Assembly (NCBI RefSeq): GCF_030294945.1
Contig: NZ_AP018448.1
Coordinates: 8,590,501 to 8,654,500, forward strand
Length of the DNA stretch: 64,000 bases
Source of the DNA: Streptomyces graminofaciens
GTDB taxonomy: Bacteria; Actinomycetota; Actinomycetes; Streptomycetales; Streptomycetaceae
Reading direction: 5' to 3'
The position numbers were made by a program, and so were the translations under genes. The notes under the pieces are model-generated. The model searched no databases and was not told where the DNA came from. It saw nothing but the letters and a program-made list of their open reading frames with translations. Position 1 is the first letter of the stretch. The number at the start of each line of letters is the position of its first letter. Shown piece after piece: positions 14,292 to 24,200 of this stretch.

Positions 14292-14336
14292 GGCGCCGGG
14301 GCGGGGCGGGGAGGCCCGCAGCTCGGCGGCTACGAG

Positions 14337-14372
14337 GTGCCGCTGCGCCCACCCGTGCCGCCCCAGCGGCAC
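14337..14372. terminator. Bidirectional hairpin between hemW and the DUF3097 gene
   Basis: GTGCCGCTG and CAGCGGCAC form a 9-bp stem over an 18-base loop between two convergent genes, so it could end both transcripts. There is no T run. Confidence 0.4.
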
Positions 14373-14402
14373 GACTGCCCGCAGCCAGGTCGGACAGGAC
14401 GG

Positions 14403-15209
14403 CTACCGCGGAGCCGTCACGAAGTCGATCAGTTCCTCCACCCGCCCCAGCAACTCCGGCTCCAGGTCCTTGTAGGACCGCACCCGCCCCAGAATCCCCT
14501 GCCACGCCGCCCCGGTGTTTTCCGGCCAGCCCAGTGCTCGGCACACGCCCGTCTTCCAGTCCTGGCCGTGAGGGACGCGCGGCCACCCCGGGATGCCCAA
14601 CGACGACGGCTTCACCGCCTCCCAGATGTCGATGTACGGGTGGCCGACCACCAGGGCGTGTTCGCTGGTCACCGACGCCGCGATGCGGGACTCCTTGCTG
14701 CCGGGGACCAGGTGGTCGACCAGGACTCCGAGGCGGGCGTCGGGGCCGGGCGCGAAGGCTGCGACGATCGCGGGGAGGTCGTCCACACCCTCCAGGTACT
14801 CCACCACCACGCCCTCGATGCGCAGGTCGTCGCCCCAGACCTTCTCGACCAGTTCGGCGTCGTGGCGCCCCTCCACATAGATGCGCCCGGCGCGGGCCAC
14901 GCGCGCGCGTGCACCCGGGACCGCCACCGACCCGGAGGCCGTGCGGGACGGGCGGACCGGGGCCGAGGAGGACGGGCGTACCAGCGTCACCACCCTGCCC
15001 TCCAGCAGGAAGCCCCGCGGCTCCAGCGGGAACACCCGGTGCTTGCCGAAGCGGTCCTCCAGCGTGACCGTGCCCGCCTCGCAGCGGATCACCGCGCCGC
15101 AGAAACCCGTGCCGGGCTCCTCGACCACCAGACCGGGGTCGGCCGGGACCTCCGGTACCGGCTTGGGCTTCTTCCAGGGAGGGGTCAGGTCCGGTGAGTA
15201 CTGGCGCAT
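14403..15209 (-). CDS. DUF3097 family protein
   Basis: A 268-residue soluble protein starting MRQYSPDLTPPWKKPKP, the conserved opening of the actinobacterial DUF3097 family. Its function is unknown. Recognisable family segments are YVEGRHDAELVEKVWGDDLR and GHPYIDIWEAVKP, the former resembling a Toprim-like acidic patch (RHDAEL), which is an inference. It lies downstream of the MBL-fold hydrolase on the same strand with a 47-base gap, so the two may be cotranscribed. Confidence 0.85.
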   Translation of the reverse strand: MRQYSPDLTPPWKKPKPVPEVPADPGLVVEEPGTGFCGAVIRCEAGTVTLEDRFGKHRVFPLEPRGFLLEGRVVTLVRPSSSAPVRPSRTASGSVAVPGARARVARAGRIYVEGRHDAELVEKVWGDDLRIEGVVVEYLEGVDDLPAIVAAFAPGPDARLGVLVDHLVPGSKESRIAASVTSEHALVVGHPYIDIWEAVKPSSLGIPGWPRVPHGQDWKTGVCRALGWPENTGAAWQGILGRVRSYKDLEPELLGRVEELIDFVTAPR

Positions 15210-15256
15210 TCGGATGACGATAGGAGATGACGATCGGAGAAGCCGTCGAAGAGGCC

Positions 15257-15991
15257 CTACGACACGCCGAAGCGGACCGCCAGCGCGTCCCGCTGGGCCC
15301 TGACGAACGCCGCGTCCACCACCGCCCCGTGCCCCGGCACATACAGCGCGTCCTCGCCGCCCAGGTCCAGCAGGCGGTCCAGGGCCGCCGGCCAGTGGGA
15401 GGGGACCGCGTCCGGGCCGGCCTGCGGATCACCCGACTCCTCCACCAGGTCGCCGCAGAACACCACCTCCGGGGACGAAGGGGAACCCGGCACGAGCACC
15501 GCGAGGTCGTGCGCCGTGTGGCCCGGGCCCACGTTCGCCAGCAGTACCTGCACGCCACCGCCGAGGTCGAGGGTCCACTCGCCGGAGACATGGTGGTGGG
15601 GGCGCACCAGGAGGTCAGCGGCCTCGGCGGCCTCCCCGGCGTCGAGACCGTTGCGTACGGCGTCGGCGCGCAGCTCCTCCCGGTCGCGGGCGAGGGCCTT
15701 GTCCAGGCCCACCGCGCCGAACACCTCCACCCCCGCGAACGCCGCCGCCCCGAAGACATGGTCGAAGTGGGAGTGCGTCAGCGCGAGATGTGTCACACGG
15801 GCGCCGCCCAGCAGCCGCCGCGCCTCGTTGCGCAACCGCGCGCCCTCTCCGAGGCTCGATCCCGCGTCGATCAGGAGGACCGCCCCGTCCCCGACCACGA
15901 GCCCGGCCGTGCAGTCCCATACGGGCAGCCGGCACCGCCCGACCCGGCGCGTCACCTCTTCCCACCCGGACTCTTCCCAAGTCACCGTCAT
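15257..15991 (-). CDS. MBL-fold metallo-hydrolase
   Basis: A 244-residue metallo-beta-lactamase-fold protein. The zinc motif THSHFDHVFG (HxHxDH) follows LLIDAGSS, and further ligands lie in GPGHTAHD, VFCGDLVEE and YVPGHGAVV. The substrate is unknown; the fold covers thioesterases, lactonases and glyoxalase II types. Start: ATG 15991, with a TAGCGT-like -10 shortly upstream that could make it leaderless. A perfect 14-bp palindrome lies 62 bases upstream and shares its core with the site ahead of the acyl-CoA synthetase. This hints at a role in acyl-CoA or ester metabolism. Confidence 0.88.
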   Translation of the reverse strand: MTVTWEESGWEEVTRRVGRCRLPVWDCTAGLVVGDGAVLLIDAGSSLGEGARLRNEARRLLGGARVTHLALTHSHFDHVFGAAAFAGVEVFGAVGLDKALARDREELRADAVRNGLDAGEAAEAADLLVRPHHHVSGEWTLDLGGGVQVLLANVGPGHTAHDLAVLVPGSPSSPEVVFCGDLVEESGDPQAGPDAVPSHWPAALDRLLDLGGEDALYVPGHGAVVDAAFVRAQRDALAVRFGVS

Positions 15992-16052
15992 ACCTCGACG
16001 CTAGCCGTAGCCCCTCCGCACCCCGCCGAGGCGAAAGCGCCACAACCATCAC

Positions 16053-16066
16053 CTACTCGCGAGTAG
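16053..16066. promoter_or_regulatory. Perfect 14-bp palindrome CTACTCGCGAGTAG
   Basis: It is located 62 bases upstream of the MBL-fold hydrolase start on the minus strand and about 100 bases before the hrcA promoter. The ACTCGCGAGT core is identical to 3203-3212. It is a likely repressor operator of the TetR type; the cognate regulator is not identified. Confidence 0.5.
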
Positions 16067-16160
16067 AAGACGGCCGGAAAGCGGCCGGAACGCGGAGGAG
16101 CAGTGGTGCGACATCGCCGGACAGGTCGGTACACGTCGGCATGGCATGGCTGGACCGGCC

Positions 16161-16191
16161 TTGCCGTGGCCGTACCCCACCGCCGTACACT
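16161..16191 (+). promoter_or_regulatory. Candidate housekeeping promoter of hrcA-dnaJ
   Basis: TTGCCG (16161-16166) and TACACT (16186-16191) with a 19-base spacer. Transcription would begin near 16198, just before the CIRCE element, so bound HrcA would block initiation. The spacing is one or two bases longer than ideal. Confidence 0.4.
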
Positions 16192-16204
16192 GGGCGCGGG
16201 AGTG

Positions 16205-16231
16205 CTGGCACTCGCCCGGGGCGAGTGCCAA
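16205..16231 (+). promoter_or_regulatory. CIRCE operator (HrcA binding site)
   Basis: TGGCACTC, an inner 9-base spacer, then GAGTGCCA. This is the 9-9-9 geometry and sequence of the CIRCE element (consensus TTAGCACTC-N9-GAGTGCTAA) with a perfect 8-bp inverted repeat. It stands between the candidate promoter and hrcA and implies heat-shock autoregulation of hrcA-dnaJ. Confidence 0.92.
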
Positions 16232-16271
16232 GGGGGAGTGGCGGGAGAGACGAGAGCTGGAGGTGTGCGCG

Positions 16272-17288
16272 TTGCTCAGTGAACGCAGGCTGCAAGTGCT
16301 GCGCGCCATCGTCCAGGACTACGTCGGCACCGAGGAGCCGGTGGGTTCCAAGGCGCTCACCGAGCGGCACAACCTCGGCGTGTCCCCGGCGACCGTCCGC
16401 AACGACATGGCGGCCCTGGAGGACGAGGGGTACATCGCGCAGCCGCACACCAGTGCGGGCCGCATCCCCACCGACAAGGGGTACCGCCTCTTCGTCGACA
16501 AGCTCGCCGGCGTCAAGCCGATGACCCCGCCCGAGCGGCGCGCCATCCAGAACTTCCTGGACGGCGCGGTCGACCTCGACGACGTGGTGGCCAGGACCGT
16601 TCGGCTGCTCGCGCAGCTGACGCGGCAGGTCGCCGTCGTGCAGTACCCCTCGCTCACGCGTTCGACCGTGCGGCACGTGGAACTGTTGTCGCTCGCCCCC
16701 GCCCGCCTCATGCTCGTGCTGATCACGGACACGGGCCGGGTGGAACAGCGGCTGGTGGACTGCCCGGCGCCGTTCGGAGAAACGTCTCTCGCGGATCTGC
16801 GGGCACGGCTGAACAGCCGGGTCGCGGGCCGTCGTTTCACGGACGTACCGCGCCTGGTCGAGGACCTCCCCGAGGCGTTCGACGTGGAGGACCGGGGTAC
16901 GGTCGCGACCGTGCTCTCCACGCTCCTCGAAGCACTCGTGGAGGAGAGCGAGGAGCGGCTGATGATCGGCGGAACGGCCAATCTCACCCGCTTCGGACAT
17001 GACTTTCCCCTCACCATCCGGCCCGTGCTGGAGGCACTGGAGGAGCAGGTCGTGCTCCTCAAGTTGCTCGGTGAGGCGGGGGATTCGGGCATGACCGTAC
17101 GGATCGGTCACGAGAACGCCTATGAGGGACTCAACTCCACCTCGGTCGTCTCGGTCGGCTACGGTTCGGGCGGCGAGGCAGTAGCGAAACTGGGCGTGGT
17201 CGGACCTACGCGCATGGACTATCCGGGAACGATGGGAGCGGTACGAGCGGTGGCACGGTACGTCGGACAGATCCTGGCGGAGTCCTAA
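16272..17288 (+). CDS. hrcA: Heat-inducible transcription repressor HrcA
   Basis: A 338-residue repressor of class I heat-shock genes that binds CIRCE and is kept active by GroEL. The winged-helix N-terminus is [17 protein letters not shown], with [20 protein letters not shown] and [16 protein letters not shown], and the C-terminal regulatory domain includes IGHEN. Start: TTG 16272, because GGAGG lies nine bases upstream; GTG 16263 abuts that site and cannot use it. dnaJ starts one base after the stop, so the genes form one operon. Confidence 0.96.
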   Translation: MLSERRLQVLRAIVQDYVGTEEPVGSKALTERHNLGVSPATVRNDMAALEDEGYIAQPHTSAGRIPTDKGYRLFVDKLAGVKPMTPPERRAIQNFLDGAVDLDDVVARTVRLLAQLTRQVAVVQYPSLTRSTVRHVELLSLAPARLMLVLITDTGRVEQRLVDCPAPFGETSLADLRARLNSRVAGRRFTDVPRLVEDLPEAFDVEDRGTVATVLSTLLEALVEESEERLMIGGTANLTRFGHDFPLTIRPVLEALEEQVVLLKLLGEAGDSGMTVRIGHENAYEGLNSTSVVSVGYGSGGEAVAKLGVVGPTRMDYPGTMGAVRAVARYVGQILAES

Positions 17289-17289
17289 A

Positions 17290-18429
17290 GTGGCCACGGA
17301 CTACTACGCCGTACTCGGCGTGCGCCGCGACGCGTCTCAGGACGAGATCAAGAAGGCGTTCCGGAGGCTCGCGCGCGAGCTGCACCCGGACGTCAACCCC
17401 GATCCGAAGACCCAGGAGCGGTTCAAGGAGATCAACGCCGCCTACGAGGTGCTGTCGGACCCGCAGAAGAAGCAGGTCTACGACCTCGGCGGCGACCCGC
17501 TCTCGCAGAGCGGCGGCGGCGCGGGCCCGGGCGGCTTCGGCGCCGGTGGCTTCGGGAACTTCTCGGACATCATGGACGCGTTCTTCGGTACGGCGTCCCA
17601 GCGGGGGCCGCGGTCGCGTACGCGCCGGGGCCAGGACGCGATGATCCGGCTGGAGATCGACCTCGACGAGGCGGCCTTCGGCACGACGAAGGACATCCAG
17701 GTCGACACGGCCGTCATCTGCACCACCTGCAGCGGTGAGGGCGCGGCTCCGGGCACCACCGCCCAGACCTGTGACATGTGCCGGGGCCGCGGTGAGGTCT
17801 CGCAGGTCACGCGGTCCTTCCTCGGCCAGGTCATGACCTCCCGGCCCTGCCCGCAGTGCCAGGGGTTCGGCACGATCGTGCCCAACCCCTGCCCCGAGTG
17901 CGCGGGCGACGGGCGGGTCCGGTCGCGGCGGACGCTGACGGTGAAGATCCCGGCCGGTGTCGACAACGGCACGCGGATCCAGCTGGCCGGTGAGGGCGAG
18001 GTCGGCCCCGGTGGCGGTCCCGCCGGTGACCTGTACGTCGAGATCCACGAGCTGCCGCACCCGACGTTCCAGCGGCGCGGCGACGATCTGCACTGCACGG
18101 TGACGATTCCGATGACCGCGGCGGCGCTGGGCACGAAGGTGCCGTTGGAGACGCTGGACGGGCTGGAGGAGGTCGACATCCGGCCCGGGACCCAGTCCGG
18201 GCAGTCGATTCCGCTGCACGGGCGGGGCGTCACGCATCTGCGGGGCGGGGGGCGTGGCGATCTGATCGTGCATGTCGAGGTGCAGACACCCGCGAAGCTC
18301 GATCCCGAGCAGGAGGGCCTGCTGCGGCAGCTCGCCGTGCTGCGTGGCGAGGAGCGGCCCACGGGGCAGTTCCAGCCCGGGCAGCAGGGGTTGTTCTCCC
18401 GGCTCAAGGACGCGTTCAACGGGCGCTGA
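17290..18429 (+). CDS. dnaJ: Chaperone DnaJ (second paralogue)
   Basis: A 379-residue type I J-protein that stimulates DnaK ATPase and delivers unfolded clients. The J-domain (1-70) has HPD at 32-34. A Gly/Phe-rich stretch spans about 75-100. Four zinc motifs, CTTCSGEG, CDMCRGRG, CPQCQGFG and CPECAGDG, are all intact, followed by the substrate-binding C-terminal domains. Start: GTG 17290. The link to hrcA rather than dnaK-grpE marks it as the copy usually called dnaJ2 in Streptomyces. Confidence 0.95.
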   Translation: MATDYYAVLGVRRDASQDEIKKAFRRLARELHPDVNPDPKTQERFKEINAAYEVLSDPQKKQVYDLGGDPLSQSGGGAGPGGFGAGGFGNFSDIMDAFFGTASQRGPRSRTRRGQDAMIRLEIDLDEAAFGTTKDIQVDTAVICTTCSGEGAAPGTTAQTCDMCRGRGEVSQVTRSFLGQVMTSRPCPQCQGFGTIVPNPCPECAGDGRVRSRRTLTVKIPAGVDNGTRIQLAGEGEVGPGGGPAGDLYVEIHELPHPTFQRRGDDLHCTVTIPMTAAALGTKVPLETLDGLEEVDIRPGTQSGQSIPLHGRGVTHLRGGGRGDLIVHVEVQTPAKLDPEQEGLLRQLAVLRGEERPTGQFQPGQQGLFSRLKDAFNGR

Positions 18430-18476
18430 GGAGTCGTTCGGCGGGTGCGGGTTCCCTGTGGTTGCTCGCGGTGGTT

Positions 18477-18590
18477 GCTCGCGCCCACGCGGCGGAGCCG
18501 CATGTCGACAGTCCCGCGTCCCTTTGAGGGGCGCGGGGAACCGCGCGACAAGCCCCCACCGGGCCGCAATCCGGCAACGCGGCTGGCGGG
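18477..18590. repeat. Dispersed intergenic repeat, copy 2 (compound)
   Basis: TCGCGCCCACGCGGCGGAGCCGCA-type block, then a block with GAGGGGCGCGGGGAACCGCG followed by ACAAGCCCCCACCGGGCCGC. The second half also occurs at 24446-24515 and in part near 20497 and 57190. I recall this sequence as abundant in Streptomyces intergenic regions. It may act as the dnaJ transcription end. Confidence 0.6.
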
Positions 18591-18631
18591 GGCAATTCGG
18601 TGTTGTTCGAGGGGCATGACACCATGCCGTC

Positions 18632-19717
18632 ATGTCCTCCGCGCTGACCGATCTCGTTCCGCTTCCGATCGTGCAGGCCCCCATGGCGGGCGGTGTCTCC
18701 GTGCCGCCGTTGGCCGCCGCCGTGTCCGAGGCCGGTGGGCTCGGGTTCCTCGCCGCCGGTTACAAGACGGCCGACGGGATGTATCAGGAGATCAAGACGC
18801 TGAGGGGCCTCACTTCGCGTCCCTTCGGTGTGAATCTGTTCATGCCGCAGCCCGAGTACGCCGACGCCGGCGCCGTCGAGGTGTACGCCGAACAACTCGC
18901 CGGTGAGTCCACCTGGTACGAAACCGAGCTGGGCGACCCCGACAGCGGACGCGACGACGGGTACGACGCCAAGCTCGCCGTACTCCTCGACGATCCGGTG
19001 CCCGTGGTGTCGTTCCACTTCGGCTGCCCGACCCCCGAGGTCATCGAGTCCCTCGCCCGCAAGGGCACGCTCACCCTCGTCACCGCCACCTCGGCGGAGG
19101 AGGCCCAGGCCGTCGAGCGGTCCGGCGCGCACGCCGTGATCGTGCAGGGCGTCGAGGCCGGCGGCCACCAGGGCACCCACCGCGACGACCCCGAGCGGGA
19201 CTGCGCCGGCATCGGGCTGCTCGCCCTGCTCGCTCAGGTCCGCGAGGCCGTGGCCCTGCCGATCGTCGCCGCCGGCGGCGTCATGCGCGGCAGCCAGATC
19301 GCCGCCCTCCTCGCGGCGGGCGCGAGCGCGGCCCAGCTCGGCACCGCGTTCCTCGCCACCCCCGAGTCCGGGGCGCAGGCCGTGCACAAGCAGGCGCTGA
19401 CCGACCCGCTCTTCGTCCGTACGGAGCTGACCCGCGCCTTCTCCGGGCGCCCGGCCCGCGGCCTGGTCAACCGTTTCCTGCGCGAGCACGGCCCGTACGC
19501 GCCGGTCGCCTACCCCGAGGTCCACCACCTCACCTCGCCGTTGCGCAAGGCCGCCGCCAAGGCCGGGGACGCGCAGGGCATGGCCCTGTGGGCCGGACAG
19601 GGGCACCGGATGGCCCGCGCGCTGCCCGCCGGGGAGCTGGTGCGGGTGCTGGCCGCCGAACTCGCCGCCGCGAAGGCCGAGTTCACCGCCGGGCGTGCGG
19701 GCGGGAGTGAGGGCTGA
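18632..19717 (+). CDS. Nitronate monooxygenase (2-nitropropane dioxygenase family)
   Basis: A 361-residue FMN-dependent TIM-barrel enzyme that oxidises alkyl nitronates such as propionate 3-nitronate, probably for detoxification. Typical segments are the N-terminal PIVQAPMAGGVS, AGGLGFLAAGY, VSFHFGCP, the flavin-phosphate region VEAGGHQGTH and IVAAGGVMRG with AQLGTAFLATPES. It ends in TGATG, sharing one base with rsmE, so the two are coupled. Its presence in front of rsmE is a usual Streptomyces arrangement. Confidence 0.9.
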   Translation: MSSALTDLVPLPIVQAPMAGGVSVPPLAAAVSEAGGLGFLAAGYKTADGMYQEIKTLRGLTSRPFGVNLFMPQPEYADAGAVEVYAEQLAGESTWYETELGDPDSGRDDGYDAKLAVLLDDPVPVVSFHFGCPTPEVIESLARKGTLTLVTATSAEEAQAVERSGAHAVIVQGVEAGGHQGTHRDDPERDCAGIGLLALLAQVREAVALPIVAAGGVMRGSQIAALLAAGASAAQLGTAFLATPESGAQAVHKQALTDPLFVRTELTRAFSGRPARGLVNRFLREHGPYAPVAYPEVHHLTSPLRKAAAKAGDAQGMALWAGQGHRMARALPAGELVRVLAAELAAAKAEFTAGRAGGSEG

Positions 19718-20460
19718 TGACCGCTCCCGTCTTCGTGGTCGATTCGCTCGGGCGTCTGCCCGGCGGGATGTTCGTGCTCGACGGGCCGGAGGGGCGGCAC
19801 GCCGTCTCCGTGAAGCGGCTGCGGGCCGGTGAGGACGTCGTGCTCACGGACGGGCGCGGGCGGTGGGCCGAGGGGGTCGTCAAGGCCGCCGAGGGCAAGG
19901 ACCGGCTGGTCGTCATGGACCTGGAGTCCGTTCATGAGGAGCCCGTCGCCGAACCGCGGATCACCGTCGTGCAGGCCCTGCCCAAGGGAGACCGGGGCGA
20001 GTTGGCCGTCGAGACCATGACCGAGGTGGGGGTCGACGCGATCGTGCCGTGGGCGGCCTCCCGGTGCATCACCCAGTGGAAGGCCGAGCGGGGGGCGAAG
20101 GCGCTCGCCAAATGGCGGGCCACGGCTCGGGAGGCGGGGAAGCAGTCCCGTCGGGTGCGGTTCCCCGAGGTCGCGGAGGCGGCGAGCAGCAAGCAGGTCG
20201 CCGCGCTGTTGGCTGGGGCGGGGTTCGCGGGCGTGCTCCACGAGAGCGGTGAGGAGCCGCTGGCGACTGCCGAACTGCCGGCCTCGGGGGAGATCGTGCT
20301 GGTGGTGGGTCCTGAAGGGGGCGTGTCGCCGGAGGAGTTGGCGTTGTTCGAGGAGGCGGGGGCGCGGGCGTATCGGCTGGGGCCGAGCGTGCTGCGTACG
20401 TCGACGGCCGGGACGGCTGCGGCAGCCTTGTTGCTGGGGCGTACGGGGCGCTGGTCGTAG
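19717..20460 (+). CDS. rsmE: 16S rRNA (uracil-1498-N3)-methyltransferase
   Basis: A 247-residue SPOUT-class enzyme. The N-terminal PUA-like part contains RHAVSVKRLRAGEDVVLTDG, and the C-terminal trefoil-knot part has LVVGPEGGVSPEELALFEEAG and LGPSVLRTSTAGTAA, the signature of RsmE. It methylates U1498 in the decoding region of 16S rRNA. The ATG overlaps the preceding stop by one base. Confidence 0.94.
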   Translation: MTAPVFVVDSLGRLPGGMFVLDGPEGRHAVSVKRLRAGEDVVLTDGRGRWAEGVVKAAEGKDRLVVMDLESVHEEPVAEPRITVVQALPKGDRGELAVETMTEVGVDAIVPWAASRCITQWKAERGAKALAKWRATAREAGKQSRRVRFPEVAEAASSKQVAALLAGAGFAGVLHESGEEPLATAELPASGEIVLVVGPEGGVSPEELALFEEAGARAYRLGPSVLRTSTAGTAAAALLLGRTGRWS

Positions 20461-20496
20461 GCGGGGAGCGGTCTGTCGGCCGCGGCCCGGTGCGGC

Positions 20497-20540
20497 TTCT
20501 CGCGCGGTTCCCCGCGCATCCGAAGGGGCGCGCCCCCAGA
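20497..20540. repeat. Partial copy of the GCGCGGTTCC intergenic repeat
   Basis: TCGCGCGGTTCCCCGCGCAT followed by GAAGGGGCGCGCCCCC just after rsmE. It matches the left half of the fuller copy at 24446 and forms an imperfect hairpin that may end the rsmE transcript. Confidence 0.45.
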
Positions 20541-20593
20541 GATGGCCGCATGCGGTCTTTCGTGTTCCGGTGGGTGGTGGCAGGCTGCCGTCC

Positions 20594-21133
20594 ATGGGGG
20601 CATTTCGGGTTCTGTCGGGTGCGGTGGTCGGCGTCGGGGTCGTCGTGGCTCTGGTGGGCTGTGAGCCGGGGGCCGGGCTCAGCACCGGCGCGGTCGCGTT
20701 CACGACCGATCAGACGGCGACCAGGGAACTGGAGAAGCAGGGCCTCGACGTGCGGTGGCTCACCTGCACCGCGTCGTACGACGACAGCAAGAACAGCGAC
20801 GACAAGCAGGCCGGGAACAAGTCCTCGCCCTCAGCCCACACCGTCGCGAACGTCGACTGCACCGGCGAGGACAAGAAGGGCCGCGAGATCAAGGTCACCG
20901 GGAAGGTGACCAAGGAGGTCAGCGGCAAGTGCGTACGCGGGGATCTCACCGCGAAGGTCGACGGCAAGGAGTGGTTCCGCGTCGACGTCCTGGGCAACTG
21001 CAACGCACCCGACGCCACGCCCACTCCCAACTCGCCCGTCACCGACCAGCCGAACCAGCCCGGACCCACCGTGACCGTCACCCAGACCATCTGGTGCCAG
21101 AGGGACCCGGAGTGCTGGCCCGAGGGCAAGTGA
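20594..21133 (+). CDS. Predicted lipoprotein, unknown function
   Basis: 179 residues. The N-terminus has a hydrophobic signal and the lipobox ALVGC (Cys near residue 23), so the protein should be anchored to the outer face of the membrane. The mature part contains TATRELEKQG, two further cysteine pairs and a Thr/Pro-rich segment near the C-terminus. The central GKVTKEVSGKCVRGDL recalls DUF4333-like small secreted proteins, but I cannot assign a family with confidence. Start: ATG 20594, upstream of a typical n-region; longer in-frame ORFs read into repeat DNA. It stands alone between rsmE and the tricorn gene. Confidence 0.75.
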   Translation: MGAFRVLSGAVVGVGVVVALVGCEPGAGLSTGAVAFTTDQTATRELEKQGLDVRWLTCTASYDDSKNSDDKQAGNKSSPSAHTVANVDCTGEDKKGREIKVTGKVTKEVSGKCVRGDLTAKVDGKEWFRVDVLGNCNAPDATPTPNSPVTDQPNQPGPTVTVTQTIWCQRDPECWPEGK

Positions 21134-21203
21134 GGCCCCACGACAGGCCCTCCGTGGGCGACATGATCCAAACCCCTCCCCAGAATCCCGCCCGCTGCCT
21201 ACA

Positions 21204-24200
21204 GTGAGTCAGGTGACTGAGTCCGCACCGTCTGCATCCGCCGCCTATTTCCGGTATCCGCACCTGCACGGCGATCTGGTCGCCTTCACCGCCGAGGACG
21301 ACGTCTGGGTCGCCCCCCTCGACGGCGGCCGCGCCTGGCGGGTCAGCGCCGACAACGTACCCGTCAACCATCCGCGTATCTCCCCGGACGGCACGACCCT
21401 CGCCTGGACCTCCACCCGCGACGGCGCGCCCGAGGTGCACATCGCCCCGATCGACGGCGGCCCCGCCAAGCGCCTCACGTACTGGGGCAGTTCACGCACC
21501 CAGGTGCGCGGCTGGACCCCGGACGGCCGGGTCCTCGCGGTCAGTACGCAGGGGCAGGCCAGCCTCCGCCGCTCCTGGGCCCGCGCGATCCCGCTCGACG
21601 GCGGCCCGGCCACGACCCTGCCGTACGGGCCCGTCGGCCATGTCGCCCACGGCCCGGCCACCGTGCTGCTGTCCGCGCCGATGGGCCGCGAGGCCGCCTG
21701 GTGGAAGCGGTACCGGGGCGGCACGGCAGGCAAGTTGTGGATCCAGCGCGACAGCGGCGACGGCGAGTTCGTGCGGCTGCATGCCGATCTCGACGGGAAT
21801 CTCGAGTACCCGTCGTGGGTGGGGGAGCGGATCGCCTTTCTCTCCGATCACGAGGGGGTCGGGGCGCTCTACACCTCCCTCTCCGACGGGTCCGATCTAC
21901 GGCGGCACACGCCCGTCGACGGTTTTTACGCCCGGCACGCGGCCACCGACGGCACCCGCGTCGTGTACGCCTCCGCAGGTGAGCTGTGGCTGCTCGACGA
22001 TCTGGACGGGGCCGAGCCGCGCAGGCTCGACATCCGGCTCGGCGGGCAGCGCGTGGATCTCCAGCCGTTCCCGGTGAACGCCTCGCGCTGGTTCGGGGCA
22101 GCCGCGCCCGACCACACCGCCCGCGGCAGCGCGGTCTCCGTGCGCGGCTCCGTCCACTGGGTCACCCACCGCTCCGGTCCCGCCCGCGCGCTCGCCGCCG
22201 AGCCCGGGGTGCGCGCCCGGCTGCCCCGCACCTTCCGGGTGGAGGGCGAGGAGTGGGTGGTGTGGGTGACGGACGCGGAGGGCGACGACGCGCTGGAGTT
22301 CGCCCCGGCGACCGGTGTCGGGCCCGGCGCGACCCCGCGCCGCCTCGCCGCCGGACAGATGGGCCGCGTACTCGGACTCGCCATGGCACCCGACGGCAGC
22401 CGGGCCGCCGTAGCCACACACGACGGGCGTGTCCTGCTCGTCGAGCGGGAGACAGGAGAGGTCCGGGAGGTCGACCGGAGCGAGGACGGGGAGGTCTCCG
22501 GGCTCGTCTTCTCGCCCGACTCGGCCTGGCTCGCCTGGTCGCACCCCGGCCCGCGCCCGCTGCGCCAGCTCAAGCTCGCCAACACCGCCGACCTGTCCGT
22601 CACCGAGGCGACCCCGCTGCGCTTCCAGGACTACTCGCCGACGTTCACCCTCGACGGCAAACACCTCGCCTTCCTCTCCGCGCGCGCCTTCGACCCGGTC
22701 TACGACGAACACGTCTTCGACCTGCACTTCGTCAGCGGCGCCCGTCCGCACCTCATCACCCTCGCCGCGACGACCCCGTCCCCCTTCGGGCCGCAGCGCC
22801 ACGGCCGCCCGTTCGAGGCGCCCGAGAAGGACGAGACCCCGGACAGCGAGGGCGCCCCCGCGACCCGTATCGACCTCGACGGACTCGGCGACCGGATCGT
22901 CCCGTTCCCCGTCGAGGCCGCCCGCTACTCGACGCTCCGCGCCGCCAAGGACGGCGTGCTGTGGCTGCGCCACCCGGTCACCGGCGTCCTCGGCCACTCC
23001 CGGGCCACGCCCGACGACCCGGACCCGAAGACCTCCCTGGAGCGCTACGACCTCGCCCAGCGGCGCCTCGAATACCTCGCCTCCGACGCCGACCACTTCT
23101 CGGTCAGCGGCGACGGCAAGCGGGTCCTGCTGTGGACCGACGGCAAGCTCAAGGTCGTCCCCAGCGACCGGCGCGCCTCGAACGACGACGAGAGCGACAG
23201 CAACATCACCGTCGACCTCACCCGCGTACGCCAGACCGTCGACCCGGCCGCCGAGTGGCGCCAGATGTACGACGAGACCGGCCGCCTCATGCGCGACAAC
23301 TTCTGGCGGCCGGACCTGGGCGGGGTGGACTGGGACGGGGTCCTGGAGCGGTACCGGCCCGTCCTGGACCGGGTGGCCACGCACGACGACCTCGTCGACC
23401 TGCTGTGGGAGGTGCAGGGCGAGCTGGGCACCTCCCACGCGTACGTCACCCCGCGCGGCGGCGGTGGCTCCGGCGACCGGCGGCAGGGGCTGCTCGGCGC
23501 GGACATCTCCCGGCACGAGGACGGCAGTTGGCGCATCGACCGGGTACTGCCCTCGGAGACCTCCGACCCCGACGCGCACTCGCCGCTCGCCGCGCCCGGG
23601 GTGGCCGTGCGGGCCGGGGACGCGATCGTCGCCGTCGGCGGGCAGCCGGTCGACACCGTGGCGGGGCCCGGGCCGCTGCTCGTCGGTACGGCGGGCAAGG
23701 CGATCGAGCTGACCGTCTCGCCGTCCGGCGGCGGGGACCCCCGGCACGCGGTCGTCGTACCCATCGCGGACGAGGAGCCGCTGCGGTACCACGCGTGGGT
23801 GGCGGACCGGCGGGCCTATGTGCACGAGCGGTCCGGGGGCCGGCTCGGCTATCTGCACGTACCGGACATGCAGGCGCCCGGCTGGGCGCAGATCCACCGC
23901 GACCTGCGGATCGAGGTGGCGAGGGAAGGGCTGGTCGTGGACGTCCGGGAGAACCGGGGCGGGCACACCTCCCAGCTGATCGTGGAGAAGCTGGCCCGGC
24001 GGATCGTCGGGTGGGACCTGCCGCGCGGCATGCGGGCGTCCAGCTACCCCGACGACGCGCCGCGCGGGCCCGTCGTCGCCGTCGCCAACGAGTTCTCCGG
24101 GTCCGACGGGGACATCGTGAACGCGGCGATCAAGGCGCTCGGGATCGGGCCGGTCGTCGGGACGCGGACGTGGGGCGGGGTGGTCGGGATCGACAGCCGC